Positions 43,438-52,763 of a stretch of 64,000 nt of DNA are shown here, one piece after another; positions within the stretch are counted from its first letter, which is position 1; each line of letters opens with the position of its first letter. The notes beneath the pieces are model-generated. The model saw only the letters and a list, made by a program, of their open reading frames with translations. It was not told where the DNA came from and did no database searches. A program made the translations under genes and the position numbers. The stretch comes from Lentzea flava (GTDB taxonomy: Bacteria > Actinomycetota > Actinomycetes > Mycobacteriales > Pseudonocardiaceae), in the NCBI RefSeq assembly GCF_014648475.1, contig NZ_BMRE01000010.1:62001-126000 (forward strand). The letters are read 5' to 3'.

Positions 43438-44415
43438 TCACCCCTTGCCCGCGATGCGCCGCGTCAGCGAGAAGTTGACGATCGCGACCAGCAGGACGAC
43501 GAGGAACAGCATCCACGCGACGGTGGCGGCGTAGCCGGCGTCGAACAGCCGGAAACCCTTCTCGTACATGTAGAGCACCAGCGTCTGGAACTGCCGGTCG
43601 GAGCCACCGGTGGAGTTGTTCGCGGCGAACCCGGGGTCGAACAGCGCGGGCTCCGCGAACAGCTGCAGGCCACCGATCGTCGACGTCACCACGGTGAAGA
43701 GGATCGTCGGACGGATCGACGGCACGGTGATCGACCAGAACATCCGCCAGCGCGACGCACCGTCCAAAGTGGCCGACTCGTACATGTCCTTCGGCACCGA
43801 CTGCATCGCCGCCAGGTAGAGCAGCGCGTTGTAGCCGGTCCAGCGCCACATGACCATTGTGGACACGGCGAGGTGCGACGCCCACGTGTCCGCGCGCCAG
43901 TCGACCGGGTCGATCCCGGCCAGGCCGAGCAGGAAGTTCACGATGCCGAAGTCGCGGCCGAAGAACTGCGCGAACACCAGCGCCACCGCGGCGACCGAGA
44001 TGACGTTGGGCAGCAGCACACCCGCACGCCAGAACGCGCTTCCGCGCAGTCCCCTGTCGAGCAGCGCGGCCAGGCCGAGCGCGGCCAGCAGCTGCGGCAC
44101 CGTCGACAGGACGAACAGGCTGATCGTGTTGAACAGCGCGTTCCAGAAGTTGGCGTCACCGAACAGGTGGACGTAGTTGTCGAGACCGACGAACCCCTGG
44201 TTGCCGTCGATCAGCTGCCAGTCGTGCAGCGACACCCACGCCGTGTACACCAGCGGGTAGAGCCCGAAGATCGCGAACACCACGAAGAACGGCGCGACGA
44301 TCAGGTACGGCGTGTACTTCGCGTCCCAGCTGTTCAGCCTGAAGCGCTTCGACTCTCCAGAAGAAGGAACCGAGGCGGCCGGGGCCGCCTCGGTCCTCGT
44401 GCGGACCGCCGTCAC
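43438..44415 (-). CDS. Carbohydrate ABC transporter permease (MalF/CebF type)
   Basis: 325 residues. A cytosolic N-terminal extension of about 30 residues leads into YTPYLIVAPFFVVFAIFGLY. The EAA loop is AMQSVPKDMYESATLDGASR followed by WRMFWSITVPSIRPT. The GTG overlaps the stop of the binding-protein gene (GTGA). It pairs with the MalG-type subunit. Confidence 0.93.
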   Translation of the reverse strand: MTAVRTRTEAAPAASVPSSGESKRFRLNSWDAKYTPYLIVAPFFVVFAIFGLYPLVYTAWVSLHDWQLIDGNQGFVGLDNYVHLFGDANFWNALFNTISLFVLSTVPQLLAALGLAALLDRGLRGSAFWRAGVLLPNVISVAAVALVFAQFFGRDFGIVNFLLGLAGIDPVDWRADTWASHLAVSTMVMWRWTGYNALLYLAAMQSVPKDMYESATLDGASRWRMFWSITVPSIRPTILFTVVTSTIGGLQLFAEPALFDPGFAANNSTGGSDRQFQTLVLYMYEKGFRLFDAGYAATVAWMLFLVVLLVAIVNFSLTRRIAGKG

Positions 44416-45674
44416 TTGACGGCGTCCTGCGCTTCCTTCAGCGCCTGCGTCCACGCGTCCGCGGCGGACTGCTTGCCCTGCTCGACCCGCGTGAGCGCGG
44501 TGCCGAACACCGGCCCGACCTTGGAGTCCTTCGTGCCGCGGTAGGTCGGCTTCAGCGACTCGGCGGACGACGCGAAGATCTGCCCGACCGGTGCCTTGTT
44601 GAAGTACTCGTTCACGGTCGCCTGCACCTCGGCGTCCTGGTAGACCTTGGGCTGGCTGGGCAGGTTGCCGGTCTCCTTGAAAATCCGCTTCTGCTGCTCG
44701 GGCGCGGTCAGCCACTTGGCCAGCTCGTAGGCCTCCTTGGGGTGCTTGCTCTGCTTGGGAATCGCGAGGAACGAGCCACCCCAGTTGCCGCCACCACCGG
44801 GCGCCGTCGTCACGTCCCACTTCCCGGCCGCCGCGTCACCGGCACCCGCCTTGATCAGCGCGAGCGCCCAGGCCGGGCACGTGGTGGTGGCGAACGATCC
44901 CTGCTTCAGCGCGACGTTCCACTCCTGGCTGAACGGCTCCAGCGCACCGGTCTGCTTCTTGGTGCCCAGCGCCGCCGCCGTGTCGAACGCCGTCTTGACC
45001 TTGTCGTTCTTCTCCGCGATGTACGAGTCGTCCTTCGCGAAGTAGCCCTCCTCGGTCTGGTCGAGGATGGCCTTGTAGACGTTGCGGCCGGTGTCGACGA
45101 ACTTCACGTTCGGCGTCTTGGCCGTGAACTCGTCGGCGACCTTCGCGTAGTCGGCCCACGTCGGCCAGAGCTTCGCGACCTCCTTGCGGTCGGTCGGCAG
45201 GCCGGCCGCCTCGAACAGGTCGCGCCGGTAGCAGAGCCCCAGGCTGCCCATGTCCGTGCCCAGCCCCAGCACGAACTCACCGCCGTCCGCGGTGCCCTGG
45301 TTCCACTTCCAGTCGGCCCACTGCGCCTTGAGGTCCTTCGCCCCGTACTCGGCGAGGTTCACGAACTTGTCCTTGGAAGCCCGGAACTGGCTCACCACAC
45401 CCTCTTCGAGCGCGACGATGTCCGCCGCACCACGCCCACCCGCGAGCTGCGTCGCGAGCTGCGTGTTGTGCTGCTCCATCTTGACCTTGCGCTGCTCGAT
45501 CTTGATGTTCGAGTGCGAGGCCATGTACTCCTCGATGAGCTTGTCGTAGCCGAAGTCGGAGAACAGGCCAAGCGACAGCTCGATCTTGCCATTGGCCTCG
45601 GAACTCCCGCCGCAGCCTGCGGCCAGAACCATCACGAGGGTCGCAGCGACGCTGCCGACCAGCCTTCTGCTCAT
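44412..45674 (-). CDS. Sugar ABC transporter substrate-binding lipoprotein
   Basis: 420 residues. The lipobox is VMVLAAGCGGSS after a short signal peptide, so the protein is anchored at the outer face of the membrane by lipidated Cys. The family 1 solute-binding fold is seen in IELSLGLFSDFGYDKLIEEY, DIVALEEGVVSQFRASKDKF and GGGGNWGGSFLAIPKQSKHP. Aromatic residues are plentiful for sugar stacking. Context with GH1 indicates a beta-glucoside or cello-oligosaccharide, but the ligand is inferred. The ATG is preceded by GAGGAGGA. It is the first gene of a four-gene operon under a LacI-type palindrome. Confidence 0.93.
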   Translation of the reverse strand: MSRRLVGSVAATLVMVLAAGCGGSSEANGKIELSLGLFSDFGYDKLIEEYMASHSNIKIEQRKVKMEQHNTQLATQLAGGRGAADIVALEEGVVSQFRASKDKFVNLAEYGAKDLKAQWADWKWNQGTADGGEFVLGLGTDMGSLGLCYRRDLFEAAGLPTDRKEVAKLWPTWADYAKVADEFTAKTPNVKFVDTGRNVYKAILDQTEEGYFAKDDSYIAEKNDKVKTAFDTAAALGTKKQTGALEPFSQEWNVALKQGSFATTTCPAWALALIKAGAGDAAAGKWDVTTAPGGGGNWGGSFLAIPKQSKHPKEAYELAKWLTAPEQQKRIFKETGNLPSQPKVYQDAEVQATVNEYFNKAPVGQIFASSAESLKPTYRGTKDSKVGPVFGTALTRVEQGKQSAADAWTQALKEAQDAVK

Positions 45675-45718
45675 CCGTCCTCCTCGACGGGCGGCGCCAC
45701 GGGCGCAGCTGACTGTTG

Positions 45719-45732
45719 TGAGAGCGCTCTCA
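45719..45732. promoter_or_regulatory. LacI-type operator of the beta-glucoside operon
   Basis: TGAGAGCGCTCTCA is a perfect 14-bp palindrome 45 bases before the binding-protein ATG. It differs from the CebR box (TGGGAGCGCTCCCA) only at a symmetric pair. Confidence 0.8.
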
Positions 45733-45860
45733 CACTCAACCGGCGAGGCGCGGGTGTCAAGCGGTCGACATCGTTCCGTAACTTTGTGGAGGCTGGCAAC
45801 AAACGCGCCCAAAGCCCGCGAGCATCTCATTCGGCCCGCGTGCCCCTCGGAGACACGAAA

Positions 45861-45895
45861 GAGGGACGACCGGGCCCTCGCTCCGGTCGTCCCTC
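45861..45895 (-). terminator. Terminator of the FtsX-type ABC transporter operon
   Basis: A perfect 13-bp stem (GAGGGACGACCGG with its complement) and 9-base loop, followed by TTTCG on the minus strand. Between it and the permease stop (45896-46137) no gene is recognisable; the segment includes a TTTTTT run at about 45943. Confidence 0.75.
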
Positions 45896-46137
45896 ATACC
45901 AGGTAGAGGGGTTTTCTGGCCGAAAGTGACGCGTGCTCTCGAAGTTTTTTCGGCAACTTTGGGTTGAGATGCTGTTGCGGTGGGTAGCGAGGCCGAACCG
46001 CTGGCAGAAAGCAGCGGAGGCCCGGCGCCCCGACAGCACCGGACCTCCACCGATCCCCCGGCCGTGCGGCCCCTGTTTCCGCACGCCCGAACCCGCCTGG
46101 TTCGGTCCCCGACTACCGGAGCCAGGCAGGGCGTTTT

Positions 46138-48660
46138 CTATGCCTCGGCCATCCCCGCGACCACGGAGTTGCGAGCCGCGCGACGGGCGGGCAGGGCTGC
46201 GGCGATGATCGCCGCGACCACGGCCAGCCCGAGCATGATCCCGATCTGGCCGAACGGGACGGAGAAGCTGATCTGGAACTCCGAGCTGGAGAGCGCCTCG
46301 ACCAGCAGCCATCCGAACCCGGCGCCGAGGAGCACGCCGACCACCGCGCCGATCAGGGCCATCAGGATCGACTCGACCACCAGCATCTGCCGCAGCTGGC
46401 CTCGGGTGAGGCCGAGGGCGCGCAGCAGGGCCGACTCGCGGGTGCGTTCCAGGACCGAGAGCGTCAGCGTGTTCGCGATGCCGAACAGCGCGATGATCAG
46501 CGCCAGGCCGACGAGGGCCCAGATGAACAGCAGCACCTGGTCGATCTGCGAGTTCAGCTCCGCCTTGGTCTCGGCCGCGGAGTTCAGCACCGCGACCGGT
46601 GAGGTGGCGATGACGCGTTCCAGGTCGGCGCGGGCGGCCGTGATGTCGGTGCCCGGCGCGAGCTTGACCAGCAGCTTCTGGTAGCCCTTCGCCGGCTCCT
46701 TCAGGATCGACTGCGCCGACGCGAGCGTGACGATGCCGGTGCCGTAGCTGTTGTCCTTGATCAGCGCGACGACCTTGAAGTCCTTGCCGCTGATCGGGAC
46801 GGTGGACCCGACGGTGAGGCCGGCTTCCTTGGCCTCCTTCTCCCGCATCGCGATCTCGTTGTCCTTGAGCCCGGTCAGCGTGCCGCTGGCGACCTCGGGG
46901 CGCACCAGGGAACCGATCGCGTCGGACGGGTAGCCGGTGACGTCGGCGTACTTGAGCTTGTCGGACTCGCCGTACGCGGTGAGCTCGGGAGCGATCTTGG
47001 CGACGCTCTTCACCTTGGCGAGCTCGTCGGCGAACTTCTGGGTCAGCGGCTGGCTGTAGACGTTCGAGCTGACCTCGTAGTCGGCCGGGAACCGCTTGTC
47101 GACCTGCTGGTTCATCGTCTCGCGGCCGCTGCCGGCCACGACCGTCACCATCGCCACGATGGTCACGCCGATCATCAACGCCGCCGTGGTGGCGGCCGTG
47201 CGCTTCGGGTTGCGGCCCGCGTTGGCCGAGGCCAGCTTGGCCGGGACGCCGCGCAGTGCCTTGCCGAACAGGCGGTTCACCAGCGGCACGTACAGCGGGC
47301 CGAGGAGCAGGACCGCGAGCAGCAGCACCATCGTGGCGCCACCGGTGATGAACAGCGCGGGCTCTTCCTTCTCCTGCTGGAGGCCGAAGTAGACACCGGC
47401 CGCGCCGATCAGGCCGATCACCAGGGCGACCGCGATGCGGACCTTGCCGGTGCGGGCGACGTCGTCGTGGCTGTCCGGCTGCGAGCGCAGGGCGGCCACC
47501 GGGGCGACCTTCGTGGCGCGGCGGGCAGGCAGCACGGCCGACAGCACGGTCACCAGCACGCCGACGGCGAAGCCCGCGACGACGGTCACCCACGTGATCG
47601 GCAGGCGGATCTGGACGTCGTCGCCGCTGGGGCCGCCGACCGTGCCCACCAGCGCCTGCAGGCCCGCGGAAACGCCGAGGCCGCCGAGGATTCCCAGCAC
47701 GGACGCCGCGAGACCCATGAAGACCGCTTCGGCGAGCACGCTGCGGAACACCTGCCCGCGTTCCGCGCCGACGCAGCGCAGCAGGGCGAGTTCCTTCGTG
47801 CGCTGGGCGACGAGGATGGTGAACGTGTTGTAGATGACCATGCCGGCGACGACGAGCGAGATGGCCGCGAACGCGAGCAGAAACGACCTGATCTCGCCGG
47901 CGGCGTCACCCACCTGCTCCAGCGTCGCCTTGGTCAGCTGCTCGCCGGTCTGCACCTGGTAGCCGGAGCCGATGGCCTTGGTGATGTTGTCGACGAGCTG
48001 CTGCTGCGACACGCCGTCCTTGGCGACCGCGACGATCTCGTAGATCCGCTGGTCCGGGAGGACCGTGCGCACGCCTTCCGGCGACAGGATCACGTGGTCG
48101 CTGCCGGACATCGAGATGCTGCTCGCGCCCTGCTGGTAGGTGCCGACGATGGTGTAGGCGTGCTCGGCGTTGTCCTTGTCGAGCAGCTTGAGCTTGTCGC
48201 CGACCTTGAGCTTCGCGATCTGCGCGGTCTTGGCGTCGATCGCGGCCTCGTCGGCCTTGACCGGGAACTTGCCGTCCTTGAGGTTGAAGTCGCGCAGCTT
48301 CTCCACCGTCGGCAGCGGCTGGACCAGCGCGTTGCGGGCCTTGCCGTCAGCACCGAGCAGGGCCGCGCTGCCGAACTCCCGCGAGTCCGCACCGGCGACA
48401 CCGCTGGTGGCGCGGACCTTCTGGAGCACGTCGGCGGGGATGCCGTTCTGCATCTGGTCCGAGGTGCTGTTGTCCGCGAGGTGCACCGCCGCGTCGACGT
48501 TGCGGGCGCTGCGGGCGAAGTTGTCCCTGGTCTGGGCCTCGACGGCGTCGCCGAGCACGAGCGTGCCCGTCACGAACGCGACGCCGAGCGCGATGGCGAT
48601 GCTGGACAGCACCAGCCGCGCCGTGCGGGCGCGCAGGCCCGCGAGGATGGTCTTCAGCAT
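46138..48660 (-). CDS. ABC transporter permease with duplicated FtsX domains
   Basis: 840 residues. The N-terminal helix (LVLSSIAIALGVAFVTGTLV) is followed by a large extracytoplasmic MacB-like domain to about residue 245. Three helices of the first FtsX domain follow (ISLVVAGMVIYNTFTILVAQ, then the ARRATKVAPVAALRSQ end), then a second set: TAATTAALMIGVTIVAMVTV, another soluble domain, and LIIALFGIANTLTLSVLERT with ALLRALGLTRGQLRQMLVVE. This form exports lipids, peptides or drugs or transmits force; the substrate is unknown. The ATPase gene lies 5 bases upstream. Confidence 0.9.
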   Translation of the reverse strand: MLKTILAGLRARTARLVLSSIAIALGVAFVTGTLVLGDAVEAQTRDNFARSARNVDAAVHLADNSTSDQMQNGIPADVLQKVRATSGVAGADSREFGSAALLGADGKARNALVQPLPTVEKLRDFNLKDGKFPVKADEAAIDAKTAQIAKLKVGDKLKLLDKDNAEHAYTIVGTYQQGASSISMSGSDHVILSPEGVRTVLPDQRIYEIVAVAKDGVSQQQLVDNITKAIGSGYQVQTGEQLTKATLEQVGDAAGEIRSFLLAFAAISLVVAGMVIYNTFTILVAQRTKELALLRCVGAERGQVFRSVLAEAVFMGLAASVLGILGGLGVSAGLQALVGTVGGPSGDDVQIRLPITWVTVVAGFAVGVLVTVLSAVLPARRATKVAPVAALRSQPDSHDDVARTGKVRIAVALVIGLIGAAGVYFGLQQEKEEPALFITGGATMVLLLAVLLLGPLYVPLVNRLFGKALRGVPAKLASANAGRNPKRTAATTAALMIGVTIVAMVTVVAGSGRETMNQQVDKRFPADYEVSSNVYSQPLTQKFADELAKVKSVAKIAPELTAYGESDKLKYADVTGYPSDAIGSLVRPEVASGTLTGLKDNEIAMREKEAKEAGLTVGSTVPISGKDFKVVALIKDNSYGTGIVTLASAQSILKEPAKGYQKLLVKLAPGTDITAARADLERVIATSPVAVLNSAAETKAELNSQIDQVLLFIWALVGLALIIALFGIANTLTLSVLERTRESALLRALGLTRGQLRQMLVVESILMALIGAVVGVLLGAGFGWLLVEALSSSEFQISFSVPFGQIGIMLGLAVVAAIIAAALPARRAARNSVVAGMAEA

Positions 48661-48665
48661 CTACC

Positions 48666-49424
48666 TCACGCCCCCAGGTGCGTGAGGGCGTTGACGACGG
48701 ACTCGGTGGTGGGCTGGTGGATCTCGCCCGCGAGCCGGCCGTCGGCGAGCAGCACCACGCGGTCCGCGTAGCTCGCGGCCACCGGGTCGTGCGTCACCAT
48801 GATCACGGTCTGGCCCAGCTTGCGGACCGACATGCGCAGGAAGTCGAGGACCTCGGCACCGCTGCGGGAGTCCAGGTTGCCGGTCGGCTCGTCGGCGAAG
48901 ATGACCTCGGGACGGGCGACGAGCGCACGGGCACACGCCACGCGCTGCTGCTGGCCACCGGACAGCTCGGTCGGACGGTGGGTCAGGCGGTCGCGCAGGC
49001 CGAGGACGTTGACGATGGTGTCGAACCACTGCTTGTCGGGCTTGCGGCCGGCGAGCTCGAGGCCCAGCAGGATGTTCTGCTCGGCGGTCAGCGTCGGCAG
49101 CAGGTTGAAGGCCTGGAACACGAAGCCGACGCGGTCGCGGCGCAGCTTGGTCAGGTCCTTGTCGTTCAGCTTGGTGATCTCGGTCTGTCCGATGTGGATC
49201 GCGCCGCTGTCCACCGTGTCCAGTCCCGCGAGGCAGTGCATCAGCGTGGACTTGCCGGAGCCGGACGGGCCCATGATCGCGGTGAACTTCCCCGCCTGGA
49301 ACGCGACGTTGATGCCGTCGAGCGCCCGCACCGCGGTGTCACCCTTGCCGTAGACCTTCACCAGGTTGTGGGCCGCCGCAGCGGTAGTGCCGACTGCGCC
49401 AACATCGGACACCAGTGCAGACAT
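48666..49424 (-). CDS. ABC transporter ATP-binding protein (MacB/LolD type)
   Basis: 252 residues. Walker A: AIMGPSGSGKSTLMHCLAGL. Q-loop: GFVFQAFNLLPTLTAEQNIL. ABC signature: ELSGGQQQRVACARAL. Walker B: EVIFADEPTGNLDSRSG. H-loop: IMVTHDPVAASYADRVV. It energises the FtsX-type permease encoded directly downstream. The ATG at 49424 is chosen with AGGAAGG nine bases upstream; an in-frame GTG at 49442 is an alternative. Confidence 0.94.
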   Translation of the reverse strand: MSALVSDVGAVGTTAAAAHNLVKVYGKGDTAVRALDGINVAFQAGKFTAIMGPSGSGKSTLMHCLAGLDTVDSGAIHIGQTEITKLNDKDLTKLRRDRVGFVFQAFNLLPTLTAEQNILLGLELAGRKPDKQWFDTIVNVLGLRDRLTHRPTELSGGQQQRVACARALVARPEVIFADEPTGNLDSRSGAEVLDFLRMSVRKLGQTVIMVTHDPVAASYADRVVLLADGRLAGEIHQPTTESVVNALTHLGA

Positions 49425-49543
49425 GTCTCGTGCCTTCCTCACAGGGGATGTTCCTTGACGAGGAAGAAGCTATGAGTCAGCTGAGTACGCGGACATCAAC
49501 TCCGCGACGCGTTGCGCATCAGCCTGAGGTATGACAACCGGCG

Positions 49544-52540
49544 CTATTCCAGCAGACCCCGGTCGTACGCGATCGCCACCGCCTCCGCCCGCCGCGACGC
49601 CCCCAGCTTGGCCATGATCCGGGAAAGGTGCACGGAAACGGTCTTCTCGCTGATGTACAGCTCCTCGCCGACCTCGCGGTTCGTCCGGCCGGACGCGACC
49701 AGCGCGAGCACCGCCCGTTCACGAGGGGTGAAGAGATCGAGGTGTTCCCGCGCTGGTTCGTCAGCCCTGAGGGTGATGCGGGCCCGCTTGGCGCACGACG
49801 CCACGGCTTCCTGCAGCGGCACGGCCTTGAGCCTGGTCGCCACCTCGTCGGCCAGCCGCAGCTGCTCGGCGGCCTCCTCGCGGTGGTTCTCCCTGGACTC
49901 TGCGCCCAGCAACGCCTCCGCGAGCCGCCACCGGCACAGCGCCTGCTCGAAGACGAGGCCGTAGGCGAACCCGTCGACCGCCTGCTGCCACAGCTCCGGG
50001 TCGCCGGGGCCCTGCAGCCGGGACTCCTCGGCGTTGGACCGGGCCAGCCAGGCACGCCCTTCCGGACCGAGGGTGCCGGTGCGGGGCTTGCCGTGCACCG
50101 CCGTCAGCCGCACGTGCTCGGCGAGCTTGTGACCTGCTTCGACGGCGTTCTTCTCGGCCTCGGTGTCGCGCTTGCGCCGTGCCTTCGCGGCGAGGTCCGC
50201 GTACGCCGCGATGCCGATCGCGCCGATCCGGATGTCCGCGAGCATCCAGGGACCGCCGAGCTTGCGGGTCCACTCCATCGCGTCCGTGATCCGTTCGACG
50301 GCGAGCTCCGGCCTGCCGCGCCACAACGCGACCTCCGCGCCCGTGCCACCGGTGATCAGCGCGATCTGGATGTCGCGGTGCCAGTCGCTGCGCAGCTTGG
50401 TGATCTGCCGCTCGGTCTCGGCCAGCTCGCCGCGGCCGACCGTGAGGTGCGTCCTCGCCGCCGCGAGCCTGGCCAGCACCGTCGACGACACGGACATGCC
50501 GGGCGGCTCGCTGGCCCACGCCGCGTAGTCCCAGTCGCCGATGTAGTAGTGCACCAGCAACTGGAGGATGCGGATCTCCAGCCCGAACGAGCTCCACGTC
50601 AGGCCGGTCTCCTTGGCCCGGTTGCCCGCCTCGTTGAAGACGCGGGCCGCCTCGGCCAGTTCGCCCTGGTCGTAGTGCATCAGGCCGTAGTAGTACCAAG
50701 CCCTCAGCTCGTTGTTGAACGCGCCGACCTCGCGCGCGCTCTTGATCGCGCGCTCGAAGCTCACCTTGGCCTCGGCGTGCCGCATCGCGTGGTCGTCGAG
50801 GATCGCGAGCGTGCCGAGCGCGTCCGCGACGGCACCCGGAGCGTTCGCCGTCTGGCCGTCCGCGATCGCCTGCTCGGCGGCCTCGCGCGCGGCGTCGTCC
50901 TTGCGTTGCTGGCGCAGCGCGGAAGCCTTGCCCGCCAGCACACGAGCGCGGGTGGGGCTGGGTTCGCGGTCGTAGACGAGGTCGAGCGCCTTCGCCAGGA
51001 CGAGGAAGTGCTCCTCCTCGTTGCCGTCCAGGATCGACAACGCCTGCGCGAGCCGCAGCCACACCTCGGCTGCCTCCTCCGGCGTCTGCTCCGCGGTGAG
51101 CGCCTTGGTGGCGCTGCGGGCGAACGCCACGGCCCGTTCCGGCTGCCCTGCCGTGCCGGCGACCCAGGAGGCCCGCCTCAGCAGCACGGATTCGTCCACA
51201 TCGGACGGACGGTCGCCCGCGGGGACCGCGTTCCACAGGTTGAGCGCCTTTTCCAGGTACCGCAACGACTCGGCGGGAGCACCGGCGCGTTCGGCCTCCC
51301 TGGACGCCTTGATCGAGGCCTTCAGCGCCAGCGGCAGGTCGTGACTCTCGAACGCGTGGTGCGCGAGAGCCGCCGCGGCACCGCGTTCCTCCAGGTGCTC
51401 TGCGAGGTAGCGGGCGTACGCGGCGTGCAGCCGGACCCGTTCGCCCGGCAGGAGGTCGCCGTAGACGGCTTCCCTGAGCAGAGCGTGCCGGAACGTGTAG
51501 ACCTCGTTGTCGTCCACCACCAGCAGGTGGTGCTGGACGAGCTCGCGCAACGCGGTGTCGAGGTCGACGTCGGACAGGCCGGCGACCTCGCGGAGCCGGT
51601 CGTGCCGGACCCGGCGGCCGCGCACCGAGGCGACCCGCACCACGTGCTGCGCCTGCGGGCTCAGCCGTTCGACGCGGCTGAGCAGGACGTCGGCCAGGGC
51701 GGACGGCAGCGACGACCTGTCGTCGCAGGTGGCCACCGCGATGAGTTCCTCGGCGAAGAACGCGTTGCCCTCCGACCGTTGCGCGACCTCCGCGACGACG
51801 TCCTCCGGCAGGTCGTCGGACAGGGCCTCGACGAACCTGCGGGCGTCCGCCGCGTTGAACGGCGAGAGGTCGAGACGTTCCACCGCGGGCAGCCGGACCA
51901 GCTCGGACAGCAAGGGCCGCAACGGATGGCTGCGGTGCAGGTCGTCCGCCCGGTACGTGCCGACGACGAGCAGGCGCTGGGAACGCAGGCGGGACAACAG
52001 GAACGACAGCAGGTACCGCGTCGAGGCGTCCGCCCAGTGCAGGTCCTCGACGACGAGCAGCACGCGCTGACGTTCGGAGAGATCGGTGAGCAGGCCCAGC
52101 ACGGCGTCGAACAGCTGGAGCTGGCCGACGTCCTGCTCGGGCCGGCGGCCGGGGATGAGGCTGGGCGCGATCATGCCCTCGGTGCCGGGCTCGCGTTCGG
52201 CGGGAAGTGCCAGCTGGGGCAGCAACATCGCGAGCGCCGGGCGGTTCGGGATGTCGTTGAGACCGCTGAGCGCCTCCGCGAACGGCAGGTACGGCAGGCC
52301 GGTCTCGCCGGCGTCCAGGCACCGTCCCATCAGGACGAGCGTGTCCTCGGCGCTGGCGGCGAGCTCGTCCACCAGCCGCGTCTTGCCGACGCCCGCGTCA
52401 CCGGCGAGCAGCACCGCCCCCGCGACACCGTCACCTGCCTGCGCCAACATGGCGCGCAACCGGTCCAGCTCGCGGTCGCGCGCGACCAACGGGATTCCGG
52501 AACCGAGACGCGCCACGAGTGGCATGCTCGCACATGTCAT
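49544..52540 (-). CDS. Large ATP-binding LuxR-family (LAL) regulator
   Basis: 998 residues. An N-terminal AAA/ATPase has Walker A (LLAGDAGVGKTRLVDELAAS) and Walker B (VLLVVEDLHWADASTRYLLS). A long middle of TPR-like helices follows (for instance AWYYYGLMHYDQGELAEAAR). The C-terminal LuxR HTH is LFTPRERAVLALVASGRTNR and EVGEELYISEKTVSVHLSRI. LAL proteins activate transcription after binding an inducer and ATP. The ATG at 52540 and another at 52525 are both possible; neither has a good ribosome site. The target is unknown; the neighbouring ABC exporter operon, which it faces in the same direction, is a candidate. Confidence 0.9.
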   Translation of the reverse strand: MTCASMPLVARLGSGIPLVARDRELDRLRAMLAQAGDGVAGAVLLAGDAGVGKTRLVDELAASAEDTLVLMGRCLDAGETGLPYLPFAEALSGLNDIPNRPALAMLLPQLALPAEREPGTEGMIAPSLIPGRRPEQDVGQLQLFDAVLGLLTDLSERQRVLLVVEDLHWADASTRYLLSFLLSRLRSQRLLVVGTYRADDLHRSHPLRPLLSELVRLPAVERLDLSPFNAADARRFVEALSDDLPEDVVAEVAQRSEGNAFFAEELIAVATCDDRSSLPSALADVLLSRVERLSPQAQHVVRVASVRGRRVRHDRLREVAGLSDVDLDTALRELVQHHLLVVDDNEVYTFRHALLREAVYGDLLPGERVRLHAAYARYLAEHLEERGAAAALAHHAFESHDLPLALKASIKASREAERAGAPAESLRYLEKALNLWNAVPAGDRPSDVDESVLLRRASWVAGTAGQPERAVAFARSATKALTAEQTPEEAAEVWLRLAQALSILDGNEEEHFLVLAKALDLVYDREPSPTRARVLAGKASALRQQRKDDAAREAAEQAIADGQTANAPGAVADALGTLAILDDHAMRHAEAKVSFERAIKSAREVGAFNNELRAWYYYGLMHYDQGELAEAARVFNEAGNRAKETGLTWSSFGLEIRILQLLVHYYIGDWDYAAWASEPPGMSVSSTVLARLAAARTHLTVGRGELAETERQITKLRSDWHRDIQIALITGGTGAEVALWRGRPELAVERITDAMEWTRKLGGPWMLADIRIGAIGIAAYADLAAKARRKRDTEAEKNAVEAGHKLAEHVRLTAVHGKPRTGTLGPEGRAWLARSNAEESRLQGPGDPELWQQAVDGFAYGLVFEQALCRWRLAEALLGAESRENHREEAAEQLRLADEVATRLKAVPLQEAVASCAKRARITLRADEPAREHLDLFTPRERAVLALVASGRTNREVGEELYISEKTVSVHLSRIMAKLGASRRAEAVAIAYDRGLLE

Positions 52541-52763
52541 GTCTCGTTGCCGCTGGGTTTCGTACTCGTGTGGTGGATCACGCGCCGCAGCCACGACGGC
52601 GTCCGGCCCTGTGACCGCTGCCAGTTGCAACGGGCGTTGCCGCGCCGGTACTCGATCTCCGCCTTGATCGCCTCAGGCGTCCATTCCGTCATGACGACCA
52701 GAGTGGTCCTGAGGCCTCACCTCAGGCATCGGACGATCACGCAGTCCCTCGGCCGCGAACCCC

